A stretch of DNA of 14,462 nucleotides from an uncultured Eubacteriales bacterium (GTDB lineage: Bacteria; Bacillota; Clostridia; Christensenellales; UBA1242). Both the position numbers and the translations under genes were made by a program. The notes under the pieces were generated by a model. That model worked only from the letters and a program-made list of their open reading frames with translations, was not told the origin of the DNA and did no database searches. Of this stretch, positions 7,987-14,401 are shown one piece after another. The stretch covers positions 1 through 14,462 of the forward strand of contig CAJJIV010000018.1 of NCBI GenBank assembly GCA_905187655.1, in the 5' to 3' direction. Position 1 is the stretch's first letter; every line of letters starts with the position of its first letter.

Positions 7987-8887
7987 TTTTTCGCTTTTTC
8001 TTCTTCTTTTTCTTTTTATGTTTGTTTTTTTGTTGCGGTTTGCCATTTGCAATTGTATATGGCAATCGTTTTTTCTTGCCTGTTAATTCCTTTCTTATTT
8101 GAACGGACACAAATTCTGGAACTTCTTTTACTTCGGTTACTTTTTCGTTATGCTTTTGACAGGTGAGCAAACTGAATGGTATGTACGCAAGCATAAGAAT
8201 AAAAATCATAATAAAGCCCCAATTTATTCCAAAGCAATACATTGTTGTTTGCTTAACTTGATATTCTTCATTTTTATATTCGAGGTCAACTGTGTTTGTT
8301 AGGCTAGTTGAAAATACATAAATAATATAAAACAACAATAAAGCCCCTAGTATCCAAGATGCTTGAGCATTAATTATGTATAAAATCCTATTGTTTAGAA
8401 TTAGGTTTATTATTGAAATTAACCAAATAATTCCAACTACAATATAGAATACAAGTGTTATTATGGATATCAAAACAATTTTGTCTTTAATTCTTTCATA
8501 GGTTAAATCTCCATTATAAATTAAGAAGTATTGATATTTGGCAGTTGTTTTGTTGTTTGCAAGAGCGGATTCATATTCCTCGTAAGTTAGCTCTCCACTT
8601 TGATATTGTGCATAATATTCAGATTTAACTTTGTTATATTCTTTTTTTAGTTCTTTTACATCGTTTTCATCGCTAAACAATGCACTTATTGCAGTTAGTG
8701 GAGTTATTCTTTCAGCTATAGGCATAGAGGAACTTTCGTACTTAGTGGCAAATTCTGGGTCATTAAAGGTGTATTCAGTATATTTATCTAACGAAAGTAC
8801 AGGCATAAACATGGAAAATACGAGTAGCGTATAAAATGCTACCATGATAAATCTGAAGGCTAAATAAAGTTGTTTTTTGCTTTCCAT
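7973..8887 (-). CDS. Four-TM membrane protein with polylysine tail, unknown function
   Basis: A 304-residue protein that I do not recognise. TM segments lie near 11-33, 137-163, 175-197 and 222-243. Between the first two is a roughly 100-residue, probably extracytoplasmic loop with a charged helical part (about 74-110, KELKKEYNKVKSEYYAQYQS). The C-terminal 60 residues are cytoplasmic and become extremely basic: eight consecutive Lys at 291-298, then RKNGKK. Such a tail could bind nucleic acid, ribosomes or acidic lipid; that is inference. The gene has its own promoter (8939-8911) and a GGAG at 8904-8901, 13 bases before the ATG, at the very 5' end of the message. An in-frame TAG just upstream rules out a longer protein. 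It is co-transcribed with the overlapping methyltransferase gene. Confidence 0.8.
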   Translation of the reverse strand: MESKKQLYLAFRFIMVAFYTLLVFSMFMPVLSLDKYTEYTFNDPEFATKYESSSMPIAERITPLTAISALFSDENDVKELKKEYNKVKSEYYAQYQSGELTYEEYESALANNKTTAKYQYFLIYNGDLTYERIKDKIVLISIITLVFYIVVGIIWLISIINLILNNRILYIINAQASWILGALLLFYIIYVFSTSLTNTVDLEYKNEEYQVKQTTMYCFGINWGFIMIFILMLAYIPFSLLTCQKHNEKVTEVKEVPEFVSVQIRKELTGKKKRLPYTIANGKPQQKNKHKKKKKKKKRKNGKK

Positions 8888-8910
8888 TTTTTGCTACAAA
8901 CTCCAAGGAT

Positions 8911-8939
8911 ATTATACATAATTAATTATATAAAATCAA
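8911..8939 (-). promoter_or_regulatory. Promoter for the membrane protein-rlmD operon
   Basis: Minus strand: -35 TTGATT (8939-8934), 17-base spacer, perfect -10 TATAAT (8916-8911). Transcription would start near 8904, giving an approximately 18-base leader. It sits back to back with the promoter at 8987-9014. Confidence 0.65.
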
Positions 8940-8986
8940 ACATAATTGCAAATTCTATTATTATAATAAAATTAATACTTTTTTAT

Positions 8987-9014
8987 TTGAAAAAAATGAC
9001 AACTAGTGTATAAT
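8987..9014 (+). promoter_or_regulatory. Promoter for the InlB-repeat/trxB/ung/Ig/protease operon
   Basis: -35 TTGAAA (8987-8992), 16-base spacer, perfect -10 TATAAT (9009-9014). It starts transcription near 9021. No other clear promoter is visible between here and 13765, so it probably drives all five genes. Confidence 0.7.
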
Positions 9015-9036
9015 AATTTGTGTAAAATAGAGAAAT

Positions 9037-9040
9037 GGGG
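9037..9040 (+). promoter_or_regulatory. Ribosome binding site making the 9048/9054 start ambiguous
   Basis: GGGG at 9037-9040 is seven bases before an in-frame TTG (9048) and 13 bases before the ATG (9054). Spacing favours the TTG and codon preference favours the ATG. The choice changes the protein by only two residues. Confidence 0.5.
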
Positions 9041-9053
9041 CGATTAATTGGGT

Positions 9054-9377
9054 ATGAAAAGAAAAATTTTTGTTGTAATTTTTGCATCAATACTTTCGGC
9101 TTTTGTATTAAGTTTTGCATTATATAAAATTGTAGATTATTCTAATCATTACGAAATTACCTTAACAGTAGATTATGGTAACAGAGTATTATTACGAACT
9201 CTTGAAGCGGGAGAAACATATTTAATGCCAAGAGTACCAGACCGAGAAGGATATACTTTTGTTGGCTGGTATAGCGACAAGGCAAGAACCAAAGAGTTTG
9301 ATTTTAATAAACCACTAAGACACAACACAACAATTTATGCAAAGTGGGAAGAAAATAAGGTGGAAAGCAATGAGTAA
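9054..9377 (+). CDS. Membrane-anchored InlB B-repeat (Listeria-Bacteroides repeat) protein
   Basis: A 107-residue protein (109 if translation starts at TTG 9048). One N-terminal TM or signal-anchor segment (about 5-25) is followed by a single InlB-type beta-grasp repeat (about 33-98). Its hallmarks are all present: GYTFVGWYSD at 67-76, FDFNKPL at 82-88 and TIYAKW at 93-98. Such repeats are normally found in large surface proteins of Firmicutes; a stand-alone single repeat with only an anchor is unusually small. Role unknown; exposed on the outer face of the membrane by inference. It is first in the operon. Its last eight bases overlap the start of trxB, and the trxB ribosome binding site lies inside it, so the two are probably translationally coupled. 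Confidence 0.85.
   Translation: MKRKIFVVIFASILSAFVLSFALYKIVDYSNHYEITLTVDYGNRVLLRTLEAGETYLMPRVPDREGYTFVGWYSDKARTKEFDFNKPLRHNTTIYAKWEENKVESNE
9357..9363 (+). promoter_or_regulatory. Ribosome binding site for trxB, inside the upstream gene
   Basis: AAGGTGG six bases before ATG 9370. It fixes the trxB start against an upstream in-frame alternative start at 9337. Confidence 0.8.
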
Positions 9378-10290
9378 TACATATGATTTAGCAATAATAG
9401 GTGGTGGACCAGCGGGAATAACAGCGGGAATTTATGCAACACGCTCTAATCTTAAAGTGGTTATAATTGAAGAAATGGCAATTGGCGGTCAGATTAATAG
9501 TACGCAGATTGTAGATAATTATCCTGGCTTTGGTGAAATATCCAGTCAAGATTTGTGCCAAAAATTAAATGAACATGCTGAACAACTTGGAGTAAATTTT
9601 ATTTATGACGAAGTAACAGATGTTGACTTGACTTCCGATATAAAAACAATTAGCACAGGGTATTCTGGTGATATAGTTGCAAAAACCATTATAATTGCAA
9701 CTGGTGCACGGCCTCGCAAACTTGGGTTACCTAATGAAGAAAGACTGATTGGTAATGGCATTTGTTTTTGTGCAATATGTGATGGCAACTTGTTTAAAGA
9801 CAAAGATGTTGTAGTTGTTGGGGGTGGAAATTCTGCGGTAGAAGAGGCAATATATCTTTCTGGGATTGTGAAAAGTGTAACAATAATAAATGTGGTAGAA
9901 GGGCTACAGGCAAACGCAAATTTGGTTGAAAAATTAAACAAAATTTCAAACATATCTTGTTATTTGGACCATAAGATAGTAAAATTAAATGGTGAAGATA
10001 GCCTTAAAGGGGCATGCATAATAGACAATAAAACTGGCGAGGAAAGATGCATAGAAGCAAGCGGAATGTTTATTTCTATTGGAAGAATTCCTAACACTGA
10101 ATTGTTTAAGGATCAAATAACGCTAGATAAAAACGGGTATATTGTTGCCGATGAAGACCTTAAAACGAATCTTAATGGAGTTTATGTTGCCGGTGATGTA
10201 CGCCAAAAAAAGATAAGGCAAATAATAACGGCTTGTAGTGATGGTGCAATATGTGCAATTAATTGTGCTAATTACATTAAGTCTTATTAA
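9370..10290 (+). CDS. trxB: Thioredoxin reductase-like flavoenzyme with altered cofactor loop
   Basis: A 306-residue, full-length low-molecular-weight thioredoxin reductase. The FAD-binding GGGPAG is at 11-16, IATGARPRKLGLP at 109-121, the redox-active CAIC at 134-137 (family norm CATC), the second Rossmann motif GGGNSAVEEA at 151-160, and the FAD/C-terminal motif VYVAGDVR at 271-278 with the usual R-QIITA following. It should reduce a thioredoxin or similar partner in the cytoplasm. The NADPH-phosphate motif HRRxxFR expected near 174-180 is absent; the stretch reads INVVEGLQANANLVEKL, more like the loop of AhpF-type enzymes, which use NADH. So the electron donor may not be NADPH. Translation starts inside the end of the preceding gene; ung follows 14 bases after the stop. 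Confidence 0.9.
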   Translation: MSNTYDLAIIGGGPAGITAGIYATRSNLKVVIIEEMAIGGQINSTQIVDNYPGFGEISSQDLCQKLNEHAEQLGVNFIYDEVTDVDLTSDIKTISTGYSGDIVAKTIIIATGARPRKLGLPNEERLIGNGICFCAICDGNLFKDKDVVVVGGGNSAVEEAIYLSGIVKSVTIINVVEGLQANANLVEKLNKISNISCYLDHKIVKLNGEDSLKGACIIDNKTGEERCIEASGMFISIGRIPNTELFKDQITLDKNGYIVADEDLKTNLNGVYVAGDVRQKKIRQIITACSDGAICAINCANYIKSY

Positions 10291-10304
10291 GGGGGAAACA
10301 GGCA

Positions 10305-10994
10305 ATGAAGTTCTTTCAAAATGATTGGGACAATGTCTTAGAAGAAGAATTTAACAAAGAGTATTTTAAGCAAATTATTAACAAGGTAGATGAGGCCTAC
10401 GCAAAAACTAGGGTTTATCCACCTCGCAACAAAATTTTTTCGGCATTTAAAATGACACCATATAAAGATGTTAAAGTTGTCATTTTGGGGCAGGATCCAT
10501 ATCATGAAGAAGGACAAGCGCATGGTTTGTGTTTTTCAGTTATGCCAGGAATTCAAACTCCGCCTTCGTTAGTTAACATTTTTAAAGAGATTAAAAACGA
10601 TGTTGGAGGATTTATTCCAGATAATGGGTATCTAGGGCCTTGGGCAAAACAAGGAGTATTGTTATTAAATACAGTTTTAACAGTTGAAGAAGGCAAGCCA
10701 AATAGTCACAGGATATTTGGCTGGGAAAAGTTTACTGATGCTGTAATTAAATCTTTAAATGAAAAAGATAATAGGGTAGTATTTTTGTTATGGGGAAATA
10801 ATGCAAAGCAAAAAGCAGAGCTTATAGACCATAACAAACATACAATATTAACCGCTGCGCATCCTAGTCCGCTTTCTGCAACTCACGGTTTCTTTGGTTG
10901 CAAACATTTTAGCAAAACAAATGAAATTCTTGAAAATTCCGGGCAAACTAAAATTAATTGGCAGATAGAAAATATTACAAGGACTTTTTTCTAA
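10305..10994 (+). CDS. ung: Uracil-DNA glycosylase, family 1
   Basis: A 229-residue family-1 UDG, full length. It removes uracil from DNA as the first step of base excision repair. The water-activating motif GQDPYH is at 62-67 (catalytic Asp64, Tyr66), the uracil-stacking Phe77 is in GLCFSV, LLLNTVLTVE at 119-128 carries the uracil-binding Asn122, and the DNA-intercalation loop HPSPLSA is at 186-192 (His186). The motif GFFGCKHFS follows. Every key residue is present. The start is supported by GGGGG at 10291-10295. Its TAA stop shares one base with the ATG of the next gene (TAATG), so downstream translation is probably coupled. Repair genes are not functionally tied to the redox and surface genes around it in any way I know. 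Confidence 0.97.
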   Translation: MKFFQNDWDNVLEEEFNKEYFKQIINKVDEAYAKTRVYPPRNKIFSAFKMTPYKDVKVVILGQDPYHEEGQAHGLCFSVMPGIQTPPSLVNIFKEIKNDVGGFIPDNGYLGPWAKQGVLLLNTVLTVEEGKPNSHRIFGWEKFTDAVIKSLNEKDNRVVFLLWGNNAKQKAELIDHNKHTILTAAHPSPLSATHGFFGCKHFSKTNEILENSGQTKINWQIENITRTFF

Positions 10995-12463
10995 TGACAA
11001 AAAAAATAAGTTGTTTTTTAGTTGGCTTATTTATGGCTGTTATTATCACACTTAGTGCAGTAAGTGTGGGTAATGTTGTTAATGCCGACACAACAAAAAA
11101 ACAATTTACTATTTTGTCAACAGATTTGTCTGCTTTAAATTTGACAACCGAAAAAATTGGCAATAGTCCGGTAGATGATAGCAACGGTACAATTAGACTT
11201 CCTGGCAAAAGCTTTATACCAAGTAGAGACAAAAACGAAATTACCGAATATGTTAATGATGAATTAGATTTAACCAATATTTTTGCCGAAACCAACATAT
11301 ATGGTACAACTCTTAGCAATATGTATATGTCGGTTTGGGTGTATTTTGGTTCAAGCTTACTTAAAGATCTTACAATTGGATTTACAAACGATGATGCATC
11401 TGTTTCTATTAAATGGACAATTTCAGCCGATGCACTTGAAACATTACTTGCAAGAACTCCAACAGATGAAGAATACTTGTTTTTTGGTGAAAATATTCCA
11501 TATGGTTGGAATTGTTTGTATTTACCTTTCAGTAATGCGGTCAAGATAGGGGAGATAACGGCAAATATCGTTGGCGAAGAAAATGTAACTCTATTCAATT
11601 TAACAAAAATGATAGTTAAACAAGATGAATCTAAAATTGCAAATTGTCCACTTAAAATATATGACGTTAAGTTCATAGAAGGCTCACTCTCAGAAATTTC
11701 TTGTCCAATAAAAAATAAGGCTGTCTATATTTCTTTTAAGAGTGATGCTTTTGCAGAGCTAATGTCTACCGATATTTATACTAATGAGTATATCTCTTTC
11801 CCAACTGCAAAGGATGTTTTTTCTGCTTGTTATATTGATGATGAAAATTATTTGGAAAGTAGTGACTTAACAAAGAAATTTAAGTTAAGAGTAGACATTG
11901 GCAGTGGAGAGCCAATCCTTTATGAATTTGGGTCTGGTAATTTTAAAGTTAGAACAAATAGTATAACTTTAAAACCGAGTGTTTTAAAGCCGAATACAGA
12001 CAATACCTACTTAGATGTTAAAAATTATGTTTTTAAAGCCAGTGATTATGGTAGTGGGGTTTGGTTTTTAGATAAAAACATTTCTGCAAGCGTTGGAGAA
12101 ATAGTAAACATTAAATATACAATTCATAAAGCATTTGCGGACGCTGATATAAACTTTGAATCTGCTAATAGTGAAGTGCTGGAAATTGTAGATATAGATA
12201 GAGTTAATCAAGTAGTAAAAATAAAGGCATTAAAAAAGGGTACTGCAAACATTGTTGTAACTGTTAACGATGCTAGATTGGAGGATACCGATTTCGCTGA
12301 ATCGGGGCTGACAAACAATGTAACAATAAATGTAAAGCAACAAGAAAAAACAACTAATGGAATGTATATATTTTTTATTATTTGTCTATGCCTAATTGTA
12401 GCAGTGGGTGGATATTTTGGCATAAAATCCATAATTCAATCTAGGAAAATGGAGGTTAAATAG
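10994..12463 (+). CDS. Secreted, C-terminally anchored Ig-like (BIG2-type) protein
   Basis: A 489-residue surface protein of unknown function. An N-terminal signal peptide (about 5-31, cleavage near VNA-D) leads into a large extracytoplasmic region. The first two thirds (about 35-360) show alternating strands, with several carbohydrate-binding- or concanavalin-like stretches (YMSVWVYFGS and PYGWNCLYLPF) but no family I can name. About 365-448 looks like a BIG2-type bacterial Ig fold, with KIKALKKGTANIVVTVND. A single TM helix (about 457-477) and a short basic tail (SRKMEVK) anchor it; there is no LPXTG motif. The start at ATG 10994 overlaps the ung stop by one base, with AAGGA ten bases upstream. 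Three bases separate it from the protease gene, so the two are likely made together and may work together. Confidence 0.8.
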   Translation: MTKKISCFLVGLFMAVIITLSAVSVGNVVNADTTKKQFTILSTDLSALNLTTEKIGNSPVDDSNGTIRLPGKSFIPSRDKNEITEYVNDELDLTNIFAETNIYGTTLSNMYMSVWVYFGSSLLKDLTIGFTNDDASVSIKWTISADALETLLARTPTDEEYLFFGENIPYGWNCLYLPFSNAVKIGEITANIVGEENVTLFNLTKMIVKQDESKIANCPLKIYDVKFIEGSLSEISCPIKNKAVYISFKSDAFAELMSTDIYTNEYISFPTAKDVFSACYIDDENYLESSDLTKKFKLRVDIGSGEPILYEFGSGNFKVRTNSITLKPSVLKPNTDNTYLDVKNYVFKASDYGSGVWFLDKNISASVGEIVNIKYTIHKAFADADINFESANSEVLEIVDIDRVNQVVKIKALKKGTANIVVTVNDARLEDTDFAESGLTNNVTINVKQQEKTTNGMYIFFIICLCLIVAVGGYFGIKSIIQSRKMEVK

Positions 12464-12466
12464 CAA

Positions 12467-13765
12467 ATGGCCTTGCAGTTTGATGATGAAGAATATTCTT
12501 CAAAGATACCTTATGATAGTGAGCCTATTTCAAGAAATACAAAGAATAATCAGTTTAAAGATGCTCAAAAGAAAAAAGATCCAAATACATCAAATAAAAA
12601 CAAGTTCAACATATTTTTTATGGCAATTTGTATGGTACTTATAATTGCTATTGCTGTTCTTTATGGGCAAGTTAAGCAGGTGCAAAAGGCTAGAAATAAT
12701 TACAATATTAACATTGAACAAAAAGGTGTCAATTTAACATACGCAGCAACCAAGGGTATGCTTAGCACCGTTTGTGTTGCAGCAAATACTGCTAATAATA
12801 TTAGTGATGAAACGACTTTTTTTAGAGGGTCAAAATCTCAGGGTTCTGGTGTAATATTGTCGGTAGATAAAGATGCTGGCGATATGTATATAATAACAAA
12901 TTATCATGTTCTTGCCAATGTTGAAACTAGAGTATATTATGGTTATTATTACATTATGCTTTGGGACGGAGAAACCCCAATTCCTGCTTCTTGTGTTGGT
13001 GGAAATTATTTGTATGACATTGCGGTTCTTAAGGTAACAGGGTCAAGTCAAGTTAAATTAAGTTCTTGCCAAGCGGTAGAAGTTGCTGACACCCAAGATG
13101 TTGTTATGGGAGAATCTTGTTTAACCATAGGAAATTCTATGGGTATGAACCTTAGAATCAGTAATGGCATTGTTTCAGTAGAAGAAGTTTTAAATGCCAA
13201 AACAGAAACTTTTACATCAATCTTTTTAAGCTTTAGTGCTGCGGTAAATAGCGGAAATAGTGGTGGTGGACTTTACGACAGCAGGGGAAACTTAATTGGC
13301 ATTGTAGATGCAAAGTTCAATGATGTAAATTCATCTACTGGAACGCTAAGATATAATGAAGTTGTTCATGGTATGTTTTATGCAATTCCAAGCAATATCG
13401 CAGTTGGTGTAGCAAAAAATATTATTAGAAATAATGGTACACTTCGTAAGGCCGATATTGGTTTAACATATGGTGAAACCTATGACTATACTAGTAAAAG
13501 TATTGAAACAAATGAAGAGACTGGTGGACAAACACAATATAAATCTATTATGCTTACAACATCTGGCAAATTTAAGGCAAACGATATTATTGAAAGTTTT
13601 AGTTACGAATTTGGTGGTAAAACAATTAATGTAACTTGTGACCATATTTCTAGCATAGAAGGACATATATTTAATTGGAGCATAGGCGATACTATTACCT
13701 TTAATGTTACCGATAGCTATGGCGCCAATAGGTCGTTTGATGTTACAGTTAATTATTACGAATAA
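12467..13765 (+). CDS. Membrane-anchored HtrA/DegP-like trypsin-type serine protease
   Basis: A 432-residue protease. A hydrophilic cytoplasmic N-terminus (1-46) and one TM helix (about 48-66) place the rest outside the membrane. The trypsin-like domain (about 88-318) shows the full triad: His147 in ITNYHVLA, Asp184 in YDIAVLKV and Ser265 in NSGNSGGGLYD. The remaining 100 residues have no textbook PDZ signature, but GKFKANDIIESF followed by strands ending GDTITFNV (from 367 to 414) is PDZ-like in order and spacing. Relatives are quality-control or regulatory proteases at the cell surface. GGAGG at 12451-12455 supports the start. It ends the operon, directly after the Ig-like protein, a possible partner or substrate. 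No clear terminator follows. Confidence 0.9.
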   Translation: MALQFDDEEYSSKIPYDSEPISRNTKNNQFKDAQKKKDPNTSNKNKFNIFFMAICMVLIIAIAVLYGQVKQVQKARNNYNINIEQKGVNLTYAATKGMLSTVCVAANTANNISDETTFFRGSKSQGSGVILSVDKDAGDMYIITNYHVLANVETRVYYGYYYIMLWDGETPIPASCVGGNYLYDIAVLKVTGSSQVKLSSCQAVEVADTQDVVMGESCLTIGNSMGMNLRISNGIVSVEEVLNAKTETFTSIFLSFSAAVNSGNSGGGLYDSRGNLIGIVDAKFNDVNSSTGTLRYNEVVHGMFYAIPSNIAVGVAKNIIRNNGTLRKADIGLTYGETYDYTSKSIETNEETGGQTQYKSIMLTTSGKFKANDIIESFSYEFGGKTINVTCDHISSIEGHIFNWSIGDTITFNVTDSYGANRSFDVTVNYYE

Positions 13766-13799
13766 TAAAATAATATGGGGTTTGACTATATAAAAATGC

Positions 13800-13829
13800 T
13801 TGACTTGGCACGCTTAAAAGTTGTATAAT
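13800..13829 (+). promoter_or_regulatory. Promoter of acpP
   Basis: -35 TTGACT (13800-13805), 18-base spacer, perfect -10 TATAAT (13824-13829). A second TTGACT lies exactly 18 bases upstream of the first (13782-13787) but has no matching -10. Transcription should start near 13836. The ribosome binding site AAGGAG is at 13848-13853. Confidence 0.8.
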
Positions 13830-13860
13830 CAATTAAAATTAGCAAATAAGGAGATTAAAA

Positions 13861-14094
13861 ATGTCTTTCGAAAAGGTAAAAAAAATCATAGCAAAAAATC
13901 TTTCAGTAGATGAATCTAAGGTTACCATGGAGTCAGACTTTGTTGCAGACCTAGGCGCAGATTCAATTGACTTAGTTGAAATATATATGGATCTTGAAGA
14001 TGAATATAAAATGTCAATTCCTGATAACGAACTTCCTAACATTAAAACAGTTGGGGACTTGGTTAACTTTGTAGATAGCAAAATTAAAAAGTAA
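13861..14094 (+). CDS. acpP: Acyl carrier protein
   Basis: A 77-residue acyl carrier protein, the usual length. It carries growing acyl chains in fatty acid synthesis as thioesters on 4'-phosphopantetheine. The attachment serine is Ser35 in LGADSIDLVE (31-40); DSID replaces the common DSLD. It is strongly acidic in helix II and the C-terminal helix (DLEDEY), as expected. The start has AAGGAG seven bases upstream. It stands alone with its own promoter and terminator, rather than inside a fab or plsX/rnc cluster. This could be the main housekeeping ACP or an accessory copy; the window cannot say which. Confidence 0.97.
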   Translation: MSFEKVKKIIAKNLSVDESKVTMESDFVADLGADSIDLVEIYMDLEDEYKMSIPDNELPNIKTVGDLVNFVDSKIKK

Positions 14095-14103
14095 TTAACA
14101 AAA

Positions 14104-14132
14104 AGGCCAAGGCAATGCTTTGGTCTTTTTTT
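14104..14132 (+). terminator. Rho-independent terminator of acpP
   Basis: A 10-bp stem (14104-14113 with 14117-14126, including two G-T pairs) with a three-base AAT loop, followed directly by a run of T to 14132. It lies ten bases after the acpP stop. Confidence 0.9.
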
Positions 14133-14152
14133 ATACAAAAATTATTATTGTC

Positions 14153-14180
14153 TTGACACTTTTATAATAATTAGTATAAT
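14153..14180 (+). promoter_or_regulatory. Strong consensus promoter upstream of the tRNA
   Basis: Perfect -35 TTGACA (14153-14158), 16-base spacer, perfect -10 TATAAT (14175-14180). It is the best sigma-A match in the window. Transcription would start near 14187 and read towards tRNA-Thr, about 215 bases downstream. Confidence 0.75.
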
Positions 14181-14186
14181 TTAGTA

Positions 14187-14401
14187 TTGTTATTTTTTGC
14201 ATCTTAACAACTAAAAAATTTTAAATATTTTGTTTTATAATTTATTACCATAAAATATTAAATTGTGTTTGACTTGCGCACATAAAATACATTGTTTAAT
14301 AAACAGGTACCTTGGCGACTTATACTGTGTGGCTTGATTGTTTAAGTTGGTGATAATAAAAAACAATAGAGTTTAAAAACAAATAGGCGAAAAAAACTTA
14401 T
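14187..14401 (+). other. Non-coding leader between promoter and tRNA-Thr
   Basis: About 215 bases with no plausible gene on either strand. It holds a 13-bp perfect inverted repeat TGTTTA-A-TAAACA (14293-14305), the 9-mer ATTGTTTAA twice (14291-14299 and 14337-14345), and a TTGACT at 14269-14274. The part 14302-14340 is visibly richer in G and C than the rest. It may be only a tRNA operon leader removed by processing, or it may hold a small RNA. I recognise no known RNA family in it. Confidence 0.4.

Noticed and set aside
7987..8052. Longer N-terminus for the rRNA methyltransferase (TTG 8052 or ATG 8046)
   Set aside because: The extra residues are Lys/Arg-rich by-products of the A-rich overlapping gene; the family usually begins close to the MEKNS start. 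Kept as an open question in the findings.
9337..9369. Longer trxB start adding 11 residues
   Set aside because: AAGGTGG lies six bases before ATG 9370 and the FAD motif begins at the usual distance from that ATG.
10958..10993. Longer start for the Ig-like protein
   Set aside because: The extension uses a TTG inside ung and would put 12 mainly charged or polar residues before a normal signal peptide; TAATG coupling supports 10994.
13753..13768. Inverted repeat TTATTA-CGAA-TAATAA at the end of the protease gene
   Set aside because: Stem is only A and T, with no U-run following; too weak to call a terminator.
14221..14262. Long A/T inverted repeat in the leader before the tRNA
   Set aside because: About eleven A-T pairs with a bulge in extremely AT-rich sequence; expected by chance.
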